Part shown: positions 12,811 through 23,787 of the stretch, one piece after another
Position numbering within the stretch: position 1 is the stretch's first letter
Layout of the letters: every line of letters begins with the position of its first letter
Source: Pipra filicauda
Taxonomy: Eukaryota; Chordata; Aves; Passeriformes; Pipridae
Assembly (NCBI RefSeq): GCF_003945595.2
Contig: NW_024104998.1
Location: 2,187,224 to 2,251,223, forward strand
Reading direction: 5' to 3'
Length of the DNA stretch: 64,000 nt
Notes under the pieces: model-generated
What the model was told of the DNA's origin: nothing
Seen by the model: only the letters and a program-made list of their open reading frames with translations
Database searches by the model: none
Program-made: the position numbers and the translations under genes

Positions 12811-15340
12811 TAGTGGATTACTTTGCAGAACATTATCTTTGCTGTGCTGGCTGCCCACAAGTTCTTAACCTTGTGGACAACACAAGGTTGTTTTGTCCTC
12901 GAGGAAAAGGGCGTTAGCTGTTTTACATTCATATGGTTAAAGGTGAACACAAGAACCTCTGCTGCAGAGAAGCTAATGTACTATCTTCTTGTTGCCTGAC
13001 AGTAACTTACCCTACAGTGCCACATCCTCAGTGAATTCAAAAGTAGGTTAGATATGACGTGGTCAAGACACAAAAGTACAAACATGGGAAGCTGTCATAT
13101 TTTTGTGGTCTATTTAAACTAACACAATCCAGCAGCTGGAAGTTGAAGCTGGAAAAACTGAGACTGGAAATTAAAACCTAGTTTTCTAGAGATGTTACAT
13201 CTATCAATTGTGTTCTTGAGGCTAAAATTGCAAATGTTTCTAAAGGTTCACATAGAAATTTTATCTTTGATACAGGGAATACCTTAGAAACATCTTGAAT
13301 CTGATTTGTCCAAGCAGTCACATTGCACAAATAATGACATTTCCTTTTAAAAATCAATATATTTATAAGCACAGATAGTTTCAAGGTTGCTTCTATCTTC
13401 TTGACATGTGACCTCAACAGCAACCATATTCTCAGGAGCATAAATGAATATCCCAGAATGTCTGGACTGAAAATCAATTTATGGATTATATCTATGCTGA
13501 TTTTAAAAGATCCCTTATAAATTATTATTTCTTTATAAATCACCCTTATAAATTAGGATTTGATCATAAATAACAGCCATGAGGCAATGAGATTAAAGTT
13601 AGGAAAGTTGAGCTCTTACTCTTGCATGCCAACATCCCGGTTGATTGCATTAGCATACAGCTGAAATGTGAGCTTGTGAACATCTTGCCATCACTGAAGA
13701 CACATCTATAGAGGGGTTTCCCAAGATTCATGTATGTAAGATGTACACAATGCCTATTTGAAGTTTTTTTGTGACAGTTATGTTTTTTCTGATCAGTAAC
13801 CTGCTTCTGTGCTGCTTCATAAAACATTGCACTCACCATTTCCTTCTCCTTAACAGCTTTCCTCTTGTTGATGCCTTTAGACAGTAAAAAAGGAAGAGGA
13901 AATCCATTTACTTACAGCTGAAATCCTGTCCAAAATCCCTGTTGCACTTTGAGTGCTACAAAAGCCCACAGAAAAAAACACTTCTTGTCATCTGAATCCA
14001 CAGAAGAGATGAGTTTCAGTGGTTGAACTGAGGTAAAATTTGCACATGATTTTTAATTTCACTGAGGAGTCTTAGGAAGGTACATCCCACCCTATTTGCC
14101 TCGGGTTTTCTTCTTTGAGGGTTAAAATTATATTTTCAGGATCATGCAGGGTCACTTTTGGGTTTGCACACACAGACATCCAAACATGTACATTGATGCA
14201 TATTAAAGGACTTGCAGAAAATTTGAGTCCAAATCTGACAGGAATCATTGTTCTGTCAAAAATCTCACTGCAGGAGCCTTAAACAGCAGCACTCTCAGCT
14301 TTCCAAGTGCAGGACTTGATGTACGAGGTTAATCACAAAGATTCATTTTGTTGAGGGATCAGAAACCCAAAGCTGGCTCTATATAATACCTAAATCCCTT
14401 AATACAACCAGCAGAGCCACAGTACTTCTGTCCTCTAAAGCTGGTACTTTCTATTAATTCAAGATACCTGTGCATTCAGCTTTCTTTTCAGGCCAATTGC
14501 TAGAGGAAGAGTTTTGCAGTTGGAAGGAAGGAAAACTCACAGTTCCAAAAGATGGGAGATAAACTGTTGGCCCCTTCATAGTTAATAGAACTTTTATTAC
14601 TCCCTTCAGTGCAGGATTTCACCAAATCCGTTTGATTATGTAAAGTTACATTTCTGTGTCCTTTTCTATACATTTATTCACATGTAAATGAAAATCAGAA
14701 ACACTTCTGAACTCTGCTTTCACATGCAGATAAAAGGTTTTTCCAGAAAACAACGAACATGAAAAATTGCAGGCATCTGTGTATTGTTCTCTAATAATTT
14801 CTATGATGTAAATTCAAAGCTCCAATCTATTGACTCCTAAGGATAAGACAACTTCACAGAAAACTTCAGATCATGCCAAGACAAAATCCTGCCTGGAACT
14901 CATCAGAACAGATACTCAAAACCTGAATCTGAACTTTTTCCTTTAGCATGACTTTTATGAAAAATCAGCAAAACACGTGGTAACCTTACAGCTGATTACA
15001 CTTTTCCATCTCACCATGAAGGTAGGGAAAATGGAATGGAAGGACTTGTGAAGAGGACAATGTGAACATGATATTCCTGGACCAGTCCCTTTTCTCTGTA
15101 TCACTTCAAATACATGGTGAAAGCTGACTTATCATATTAACATTTAGGGACATCATTTTGTAATAATGGCTGGGAGATATCTTTGTTCATACCATTCTGT
15201 TAAAGAAATGACCTGAACAGAAAATACACTTTGCATGAATCTCCCATTTATCAGAATAACATCATACAGTAATCAGAGTGTGTAGAAATTACAATGCAGC
15301 TTGTGGAAACACAGCACAGGCTGTAATTCTTGAAAGGGTT

Positions 15341-15380
15341 CAAAGAAACAAAGAAACAAACAAATAAATGAACAAAAAAG
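15341..15380. repeat. A-rich (CAAA)/(AAAG) simple repeat
   Basis: The stretch caaagaaacaaagaaacaaa followed by caaataaatgaacaaaaaag is a degenerate tetranucleotide repeat in the intron about 400 bases from the coding exon's donor. Confidence 0.85.
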
Positions 15381-15784
15381 ATCCATTAGGAAGTCTGAAG
15401 ACAGAACAAATATGGTCAGTTTCTTCTGCACCAAAAGAACCTCCATATGTTTTGAGACATTTGCTTTCTGTCAACCTAATTGGCTAGTTTATGATATTGC
15501 TGAAACAACTGTAAAATAGACATTAATGTATTTATAGCAAACAGATATTATCTGGCTAAAAAATGGAAATATTTGGCAAAAAAATCCACAAACATGAGCT
15601 ACTTATGTCCTAAAAATGATGAATGACAGGTGATCAGATGAGATGGAAGTTGTAGGAAAATGGATATATGGTTACAAACTCTTTTATCAAAAATGGCTTT
15701 GCTGCTTAAAGGATGGTCACAAACATTCTGTTACAAGTTGAGCGTGAGTGTATGTAAAAAGATAAGGACACTATCTACATTTAC

Positions 15785-16173
15785 CTACTCTGATCCCAGT
15801 TGGCTGCAAAAAGCAGAAGAATCTTCCTGCCACAGTGGTCACGATTTTCCAGTACTCCTGGGAACCCATCTGTCAGAGCCCGTTTGATTCCTGGATCGTC
15901 AGCCTTGAAGTTTTTGAACATATCCAGGTTTAATTGGCGGTACTGGAAGTACTGAGCCAGCAGTCTGAAGGCCTCAGTTTGGTGAAACTTTCTGGCTCGG
16001 AGAAATCTCAAGATGAAGGCATCATCTGTACGTAAAAACCCAATGTCAGGCCTCGTGATAATCATGTCCCTGACTTGCTGGATATCCTGATGCAAAATGT
16101 CTGGGTTTTCATTCAGTTCCAGGCGGGCTTTCTCTATAGTCTCTGGACTAAGTCCAGCTTGTAAGTGGGTCAT
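15785..16173 (-). CDS. CLVS1: Clavesin-1, first coding exon (residues 1-129 plus 2 bases of codon 130)
   Basis: The translation starts [20 protein letters not shown] and ends ...FAANWDQSR, which I recognise as the N-terminal third of a clavesin, a neuronal Sec14/CRAL-TRIO lipid-binding protein of clathrin-coated vesicles and endosomes that binds PtdIns(3,5)P2. Residues about 25-80 form the CRAL-TRIO N-terminal helical region, with the motif [18 protein letters not shown] at 46-63. The CRAL-TRIO lipid-binding domain begins near residue 95. The segment [20 protein letters not shown] (79-98) matches clavesin-1 rather than clavesin-2, which as I recall it has RQQNLDMFKSFKATDPGIKQ there. The frame runs straight into TAA if unspliced, but an AG|GTAAAT donor at 15785/15784 cuts it within the Arg codon, as expected for an internal exon boundary. 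The start is the ATG at 16173 because in-frame stops lie just upstream (TAA at 16146+54 region, about 10 codons up) and clavesin-2 also starts MTHLQAGL. The context is GCAGAGATGA, with G at -3. Residue 114 is Cys where I recall Tyr in mammals. The family is about 330-355 residues long, so the remaining exons lie outside the window. Confidence 0.95.
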
Positions 16174-16237
16174 CTCTGCAAAAACCTCTTTTCCAAATCC
16201 TTAAATTCAGATGCTTTAGTAGAGGTGCTGATCCCAT
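16148..16237 (-). promoter_or_regulatory. Upstream ORF of 29 codons overlapping the CLVS1 start
   Basis: The ATG at 16237 opens a frame that reads M-G-S-A-P-L-L-K-H-L and continues past the CLVS1 ATG in another frame to TAG at 16150-16148, 26 bases into the CLVS1 coding sequence. The two ATGs are 64 bases apart, so they are out of frame. The context is TTGAATGG (T at -3, G at +4), which is moderate to weak. If used, it would lower initiation at the CLVS1 ATG unless ribosomes scan past it. Its first residues resemble the start of the longer mammalian CLVS1 N-terminus as I recall it (MGPVSLLPK), so it may be the out-of-frame remnant or counterpart of that extension. Confidence 0.55.
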
Positions 16238-16406
16238 TCAAGTGATGGTCTGCTGTGAGTGTGAGCCATTCAGATGCTTTTTCCCATCAAGCTGATATTT
16301 AACAAATGAAAGCAAAGGGCTTTTCTTATTCTTGCGGAAAGAGTAACAGGCAGTTCACATGTAGTATAATCCATCCAAAGGAAAGTGTTGTTTATTCCAT
16401 CACCTA
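16174..16406 (-). other. CLVS1: Probable 5' UTR part of the first coding exon of CLVS1
   Basis: On the minus strand an excellent acceptor, a pyrimidine tract reading TTTTCCTTTTCTTTTAG, ends with AG at 16408-16407. The exon would then start at 16406 with TAGGTGATGG and run through the CLVS1 ATG at 16173. Human CLVS1 also has its first coding exon preceded by non-coding exon sequence, which fits. The 233 bases contain six ATGs (16400, 16374, 16360, 16287, 16269, 16237). The acceptor was called by eye; an alternative acceptor nearer the ATG is possible. Confidence 0.6.
16216..16400 (-). promoter_or_regulatory. Cluster of small upstream ORFs in the inferred CLVS1 leader
   Basis: Reading the minus strand from 16400, there is ATG GAA TAA (16400-16392). 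A 34-codon frame runs from ATG 16374 to TGA at 16272-16270, with an internal in-frame ATG at 16287. A pure start-stop element, ATG TGA, lies at 16360-16355. A 17-codon frame runs from ATG 16269 to TAA at 16218-16216 and begins directly after the TGA of the 34-codon frame. The 34- and 17-codon frames share the CLVS1 reading frame but are closed by stops. Start-stop and very short uORFs are known to hold or remove scanning ribosomes, so this leader looks translationally restrictive. This depends on the exon boundary being at 16406. Confidence 0.5.
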
Positions 16407-18561
16407 CTAAAAGAAAAGGAAAATATATAAAATAAAGACTAAATACATATATAAAGCTTGCAGGAATGCATTTCTGAATTTAGATAGACATCAAATTTCT
16501 TTGTGTGCTTTATAGGTATGAGGATGCCAGTCAATTTCAGAATGAGTGCATTTAAGATAAGGCAGTCACTAACATCTTGAATGTATGTATTCAGGCTTTC
16601 AGAAAAGTAATATGATTTATTGACAAAAAATACTAAGCTGTATCAACTTACTATTGGAATACACTGTGCAATGTTGTCTTATAGAAGTGGGAGTTGCAGC
16701 ATCCCATAACTTTAAGCCAGGAATGACAAAGGCAAAAATAATACTAAGTTTTTTCCACCCCAACAGGAACAACATTTCAGCTTCATAAGTACTCAGATTT
16801 ACCCTCATCATACTAAGCAGAACAACTATTTGATTCGGTTTTATCAATTGTACTATCAGCTTGTAGCTTTCCTTAAATTAAACACTAAGTTGACTGTAAA
16901 ACTGATTTTTAAAAAAACAAAAACTCCACCAACACCAGGGATAATTTCTACTTTGTAGAACCTCACTGAAGGTATTTCCCATTGAGACTTAATACATCTT
17001 CATTGGAAGCTCTACATGAATAAGGTATTTGATGTATCTAACAGACAGGGCTGGTGTTTTAGTTGAAAAGAGATTTGTTTTATACTAAATTTTTTTTCCA
17101 GTATATTGTAGCTTTCCTGAATACCTAGTTCTGAATTTCATTTTCGTTTCTGTACTTTACCTAGTATTTGTTTTTACAAGTGTTAGAAGAAAAGCTGCTT
17201 AAGACGTTATGTATGAACAAATCGGTACAGTGCATCTCTTACATTTCAGTGACACAATTAAGCAAGAGGCTGTCATTGAAGTCTATGTAGTTACAGTTGT
17301 GCGAAATAAGATCAAGGTCTGTCCCAATGTGATATGTGTGTGAAGAAAGATCAAGACCCATACAATTTTTCAACCATCACAGAAACAGACAAGCGAATAC
17401 CCCTCCCTCCGCTGCTTAACTGATCTCTCTCTAATTTCTGAAAATTTGGTTTTAAAAATTAAAAGGGAATCCCTCAGTGACAGACATACTTTTTGTATTT
17501 GAAGAAAGCTGTTTGGAAAGTTATGAATTATTTATAGCAAAACAACCATTTCACTCAGCTACTCCCCTGGGTTCAGCATTCTCAGATCAAACAAAGGGGA
17601 GAGCAGAAGCCAAAGCATTTTTTGGTCCAGAGTTTGCTCAAAGTTACATTGCAGGACCTGGAAGTCAATCAGCACAAGGGATGCCTCAGTTCCCTGTGTT
17701 GTGACCTTGCATGTTATTGATAAAAACTACATTTTAGGTGGCACAGCCGCAGTCCCAGGATGAGATCCCAAAATTTGAATACAGAGAGTTTCTGCATATT
17801 TGCTTAAAGGACATTTGTGGTGGGAGATAAGCTTTTCATTTAACAGCAATGTGAGTTGGACTTTTTTGTAGGTAACACAAAGGAGAGTTTATTAAGCATC
17901 CTCTTTCTGTATTCACTGTGGAACTGGAACTGAAAAGAGCTACCTGCAGGGCAGAGTATCTGGTGATTGATCAGCCTGGGAAAACTTCAGGAAAGGCAGA
18001 GCTGGGAGAATAGAAGGCTTTTACAAGGCACTACAGAGTGCAAATGACTCCAGAAAAAAAGTCCTCAGGTTTTGAAGGATAATTTATGAGTGCAGACTAT
18101 TCAATTCTGAAAGAAATAAGAACTGTATTAAAGGTGGATTCCTCATATAGAAATAAAATAACAGCTATTTGCTTTGCTCTTGCCTTTATTAGACCAAATT
18201 AGAACAACTCCTATAGTATCAAGTGAATTCCACAGATGTAAAATTGCAGTAGGCCTTAGGGAAACTAAGCCAATATTTTGTGACTGAGATTTCAAATTAA
18301 TGGTGACACTAGCATTTTCTTGCATGAATCACGGTTTTAGTTACAACTGTCTCCATGAGCTAGTTAGGGAAGCTTAGGTGTGATAATGTCATTGGGGGAG
18401 TGTGGGACAAGGATTGGTCCCTCCCTAGTTTAAACAGCAAATAGTAGAGTAAGGAAACTGTGCTAAAGGGTACTCAGCAGAAGAGTGGAAACAAGAAGCT
18501 TATCTGGGGTCTGCATTAGCTCTGGCTCAGGGCCCAGCACTCCTGTGGCTTAGAATCTCAA

Positions 18562-19036
18562 AATAATGGAATCACAGGATGGTTTGGGTTGAAAAGGACC
18601 TTTGGAAATCATCTGGTCCAACCTCCTTGTCATGAGCAGGGACATCATTCACTGAATCAGGTTGTTCAAAATCCCATTCAACCTAGCCTTGAACACTTCC
18701 AAAGATTGAGCATTCACAATTTCTTTGGGCAACCTATTCCATAGTCTCACCACCTCTATCACAAAAAAAATTCTTCTTTATATTCAATGAGAATCTGTCT
18801 TTTTTCAGTTTAAAAATGTTAACCCTTGTCCTATTACTACAGGCCCTACTAAAAGGTCTCTGACTATCTTTCTTATAAGTCCCTTTTAGGTACTGGAAGG
18901 CTACTGTAAGGTCACCCTGAAGCTTTCTCTTCTGCAGGCTGAACAACCCCAACTCTCTCAGCCTGTCTTCACAAGAGAGGTGCTCCAGCCCTCTGATCAT
19001 TTTTGTGGCCCTTCTCTGGACCTATTCTAAAATGTG
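18562..19036 (-). mobile_element. CR1 LINE, 5'-truncated copy with 3' end
   Basis: The + strand reads like the reverse complement of an avian CR1 3' end (aatggaatcacaggatggtt, then catctggtccaacctcc). The minus strand from 19000 translates to a CR1 ORF2 C-terminus beginning MIRGLEHLSCEDRLRELGLF and continuing with QKRKLQGDLTVAFQYLKG. The open stretch is closed before the usual WNRLP end. It is a non-autonomous remnant lying in the inferred first intron in the same orientation as CLVS1. Confidence 0.92.
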
Positions 19037-21626
19037 CAAGGACTAGTGGCAGATAATTGTGTCACACACTCAATCCCCAGTGGAATCATCCATTTTGTAG
19101 GAATTTACGGGGAGTAAAACTGCTCTTTTTCTGACTCCCACCTCCACAAAGATACTTTCTTTTGAAATAAGGCAAATTTTTGAAAGGTCAACTACAGTCT
19201 GCTCCAGAAAGAAAAATGAGATTTGACCAAGGATATAAAATCTGGCCCTTCTTATTGGATCCCCAAGTATTTAATGTCAAAAATTATGTTACTTATTTTC
19301 ATTAAAGTTGCCTACCATTTTTAACCAAATTAAATGCCCAGGATTATCCTAAGGTGAGGGAGATACAGTCCTTTCCTGTCAGATGTTGTTGCCAAAAAAG
19401 CAACTTACAAATACTCAGTCTAACAAAAGATATATTTTAAAATGCATTTCAGAATTTTCTGATAGTGAACTGAGCTATAACCATGGATTACAGTTATCTA
19501 TAGATTATCCTGATTAGCAACCGGAACACACTGCACTGAAATATTTTATTGGTGTGAAGTTATATATTGCAAAATAATCTAAAATATGTGTGAAAAAATT
19601 TGTTGCTATTTTAATCATAACACAAATCATGAGGTTAGGAATCCACTCTCACACCATTGCCTTTAAGGAGTCTGATATACATCAGTGGATGAGTTTGTAC
19701 TCCCACTACTAACCTTAACAATAAGTTTAATGCTCCATAGCTACCCAGTTTAATTGTCACTGCACTTTCTCAAATGGTACTGATTTATTCTGATTTCCAA
19801 GGTATAACAGACCATTTTCACCCCCTCCCACCCATGGCAATTTCTCCTTCTCTTCCAGTGTTGTGTGCAGTTCTCATCCATCTGCCAATTTGTCAGATGT
19901 TTACATCTTTGTTCAGTTTGGTTCAGGGTTGGTTTATCTTCCAAATGAAGATGCTGGCTTTTTTTCCTTACCTTGAATATTGTTGCTGCATGTTGGCAGA
20001 CTAGACTGTTTGTTATAGTCTCAACAGCTGTTTTTCTATCTTGTGACTCTTTGTTCCCAAAGGACTATTTGCTCTCCTAATGTCTTTTCACAGCCACTTG
20101 CAATAAATCATCCCTCCAAAGGAAAAAAAAACAGCTTTAAAAAAAAATTTACAGAGATTTGAAACACAACATACTTATACCCAAAAAGGAGGGAAATTTC
20201 CACCAAAACTGTGGTGTCACATCCCATTTTGGTTTACTTATTTTCCATCCCAACAAGAGAATGACGAGGGACAGAGAGTGACTTCAGGATGGGTAGCATA
20301 CTGAAAGTGGGATACAGTTTTCAGACAACCAGCTTATATTTTTGCATGACCCTCCATGAAAAAGAAAAAAATTAGTTAATAATAAAATGTATAATAATAC
20401 TGTACAAACAAAAATGAAAATAATGTATTATGGAATATTTTAATATGCTTTACTGCTCTCTCTTCAATGACAGTTTCTGAGTCAGCATTCAACTCCTATT
20501 TGCTCTACATCCCCTGGAAGACTGGCCAAAAACAGCTCTCAATAATGATGGCATTTGTCTGGATCATTTTGTTCCTGCCCACTTAGCTGTCCCTGCAATA
20601 TCACCTGCTTTTTTTGAGCACTTCATGTCCATTTGGCCCTTCCCCATCCAATTCAGTTCCAGAAAAATTTTAGTTGTCTCTGTGTCTACTAAGTGTTTTC
20701 ATTCAGTCCAAAGCTATATGGAGTGTGAAATTTCATTACCACAGTTTTCAAATGGAGAAGGAACCAGCGTTTGATCCTCACCTGGTATTAAGAGGCATCA
20801 CTGCTAAGGTTTGGCTCAGTATATAATTCCTAGCTCCTAGCATTCATACAGATATTAGCTGCTAAAATCATGCCAGAGAGGAAGGGAGTGGGCAGGAAGG
20901 GAGGAAAAATGGTAATATAGAATGATTTCATCTCAGAGAGTGGGTGTCATCTCATTAAATTGCTTTTTGAAAAATATTTTGATGTTAACTGTGGAAAACC
21001 TCTTGGGGCTATGTTCTGCTTAACAGAGGTTGCTTCATAAGGACTGGGTAGGATGAATCCACATCTGTATCTATAGGAATGGTTCCTATGGCACTTCGTG
21101 GCCTTGGGTTACCTTAGTAGGAACCTGCTCTGGAAATGGATTGGTAAGACATAGAAAGGGAACTACACCAGCTCCCTGAACTGCTTTCGAAAGAGCAATG
21201 AGAAAAACTGATTCTCTCTTGTCCTTGATGGCAAGATCATAGCATCTTCCACAGACTGTGGGGAGAAGCACAGCCCTGACTGATTTGCCTGAGATCATGG
21301 AGGACACATTTCACATAGCTGGGAACAGATCATATGTCCTCTGAGCCACAAGCTTACATGTTAACACCTGGGAAATCTTTCCTCTCTATGCGTAATGCTC
21401 TGCATCATAAGAAAAACATGAAGCCATGTTGCACACTGGGAAATGGAGAGGTAGACTGCAATGTTTCCAATGTCCCCAGTGTAATCATCTTAGGCTTCGA
21501 AGGCACAATCAGGAGTCCCAAAGTATACCATTTCTTTAGATTTTGCAAAGAGCAACCTCCCTATGGGGCTTTCCAACAGAACTATCTCATATTCCAAGTT
21601 CAATAGCCTGGCTGCTGCTCACATTA

Positions 21627-22148
21627 TTATAGAATCACAGAAAAGCTGACACTGGAAAGAACTTCTGGAGTGCATCTGGTCCAACCCCCTGCTCAAGCAG
21701 GGCCTCCTAGAGCTGGTTTCCCAGGACTCTGTCCAGACAGTTTTTGAGTATTTCCAAGGAGGGAGACTCCACAGCCTTCCTGGGTGACCTGTGCCTATGT
21801 TGTCACTCTCACAGTAAAAAAGTGTTTCCTGAAGTTCACGGTGAACCTCCCATGTTTCAGTTTGTGCCCATTGCCTCTGGACCTGCACTGGACAACACTG
21901 AAAAGAGTCTGGCTCCATCCTCTTTACATCTTCTCTTCAGGTATTTGTACACACTAATGAGATTCCCCTGACCCTGTTCGTCTCCAGTCACAGCTCTCTC
22001 AGCCTTTCTTCATGTGAGCAATATTCCAGTCCCTTCATCATCCTCGTAAATCTTTGTCAGATTTTATCCCATATGTCCATGTCTCTCTTGTACTGAGAAA
22101 TCCAGAATGGGATACAATACTGCAGGTATGGCCTCACCACCACTTCTC
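21627..22148 (-). mobile_element. CR1 LINE, 5'-truncated copy
   Basis: It begins on the + strand with tatagaatcacag and continues with gcatctggtccaaccccctgctcaagcagg, gagactccacagccttcctggg and tctctcagcctttcttcatg. These are all reverse-complement CR1 phrases. The end with aatgggatacaatactgcagg matches the part of CR1 ORF2 upstream of the LQVWPHL-type region. The reading frame is broken. It is older than the copy at 35.3 kb. Confidence 0.9.
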
Positions 22149-23392
22149 TTTAGCCCTTCCTTAGGGGACTAGATCCTCTCAGTAAACATAAATGAGTTAA
22201 ATATTGCAAGTCTTTCTTCTCCAAGTATTGATGCTCCTGTAAACCTTCACTAGGGACTTGTTTCTCCTCTTCAATATGAAAATACTGAATGTTTGTGACT
22301 GTAATGGCTGCGTGGGGAATTTGATGGTTTCTCACACTTTCGCAGGATAGAATGTCCCAGCTCAGTTACAAAAAGCTAACATTTCCTTTAGTTCAGTAAA
22401 AACAACACATCATGCATTCCTATTCCCCTCTTACTACAATCTTTTTGTTAGTTTGAGTCAGTTACAGGTTACCCTCAGGTCAAATCTAAATGTCCAGAGC
22501 TGGTAATCTAACCATGGCACAGCACAAAACCTGACAGCAACTCAACTGATGTTTGCTGCTCTCTGCACAGTATGTAGGGCAGGCACATCTGCAACTGCAA
22601 CCAACCTGCAGTTGTCCTGCTGTTCGTACAAGCTGCCAGGCATGAGGAGAGACAGACAAAGGTTGTCTAACAGACATAAAATAAAAAAATTGCATCATTA
22701 TCTTTTGACCTAAAATGTGCAAAACTTATTGCCTACCTGAATATTAAGGAAGAGGAGCGGAACTTAACTCATAAATAAAAAAGTTAAACAAAAAGCTGTG
22801 AACTTAATGAGATTGGTTCAACTTTTCTCCAAGTCATAGTTTTTAAGTATTCATCAATCACAGATATACTGCAAATCCCTATGGGAACATGAGGACCTGT
22901 GGCATGCCACAGAAACAGCAGTCTATGAGCGACTTCCATGACAGTCATGAACTACTGCAAGCACCTCCAAGAAAAAAGCATCCTGGCCACTATGGGACAG
23001 AGGTCACTTCTCCAATAATATAGAAACTTCTTGCAGCAGAAATTATCAGCAATATGCAAAACATGAATTCTGACCCCCAAGCCTCATAATTAAACTATAT
23101 GTAGAAATCTGGCAGCATGCAATCATAATACTGGTGTCTGAAATCCCTAAATGTGGTAGAAATTGTGTTACAACATCTGCACAGAGATATACAGGAGAAG
23201 GAACAAAACATACCAAGATGTTTGGTATAACATCTTTAATAACATGAACTTTATCTAATTTTGCAGTTCTTTTACTTCATATTTTGAAAAATTAAGTTCC
23301 TTTAAAAAATATGAAATACAATGGTGATGTATGAGTGTTAACTTTGTTCTGCTTTATATATTATGCCAAAGAAAGGCATCTGTGGCATTCCA

Positions 23393-23545
23393 TGGAGTGG
23401 CAGTGGGAGAAGGAAGGGAAGGAGAGACAGTCAGGGGCAGAAAGGAAGTAAGGAAGGCAGGAGAAAAGGAGGGAGGAAAGGAATGAAAGGAAAGGAGGGA
23501 TGGAAGAAGGGAGGAAGGGTGGAAAGAAAGAGGGAGAAATTCTGC
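23393..23545. repeat. Purine tract of the GGAAGG/GGAGAAAGG type
   Basis: Roughly 150 bases of almost pure A and G on the + strand (for example aggaagggaaggagagaca, then ggagggaaggaaagg-like units). This is a smaller relative of the tract at 25570-26400, with the same strand bias. It is probably a degenerate microsatellite. Confidence 0.85.
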
Positions 23546-23756
23546 ACCCAGAAATTCATGCAGTTCTCCTGTTGTTGTTCTTTTTCTCTCATTCCCATTG
23601 AAATATGATCACAAAACAAAGTTCTGCACACAGGTACTTCTCCCAAAGTTGTAGAAATAAAGTTTAATATAATTCGATAATACTTTGTGGGTTTGTTTTC
23701 TCAGTGGAGGAACATATCAGAAAGAAGGAGTTTATTTCTATAAATGCTATTTAAGG

Positions 23757-23787
23757 AAAAAACCCAAACCAAACAAACCAAAACCCC
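23757..23787. repeat. A/C-rich (AAACC)-type run
   Basis: The run contains the 19-mer acccaaaccaaacaaacca at 23762-23780, which also occurs exactly at 52890-52908. A related run (aaaaaaacccaaaccaaacc) lies at about 4969-4988. Confidence 0.85.

Larger units (their letters stand above)
1..15784 (-). other. CLVS1: Intron downstream of the first coding exon of CLVS1 (partial)
   Basis: Because CLVS1 reads leftward and its exon ends with a donor at 15784, everything from here to the left edge should be intron. I looked for the next clavesin exon (the conserved stretch around IIDWSNFSFKQASKL) on the minus strand and did not see it. The DNA is AT-rich with only short chance open frames. Recognisable contents are a likely LTR near 6.1-6.37 kb, weak old CR1 traces near 8.1 and 12.7 kb, and A-rich runs (for example 3608-3632, 4967-4993 and 15341-15380). 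Stretches 1-6000, 6400-8100, 8200-12600 and 12850-15780 otherwise show nothing I can name. Confidence 0.7.

Noticed and set aside
1..15784. A second coding exon of CLVS1
   Set aside because: I looked for the conserved IIDWSNF/KQASKLTPS region on the minus strand and found nothing matching; the exon is probably beyond the left edge.
16174..16240. An in-frame N-terminal extension of CLVS1 from the ATG at 16237
   Set aside because: A first reading seemed in frame, but recounting the five-A run at 16180-16184 places the two ATGs 64 bases apart. In-frame TAA and TGA also close the CLVS1 frame upstream.
18734..19000. 88-codon minus-strand frame that looks protein-like
   Set aside because: It is the CR1 ORF2 C-terminus of a truncated LINE copy and not a host gene.
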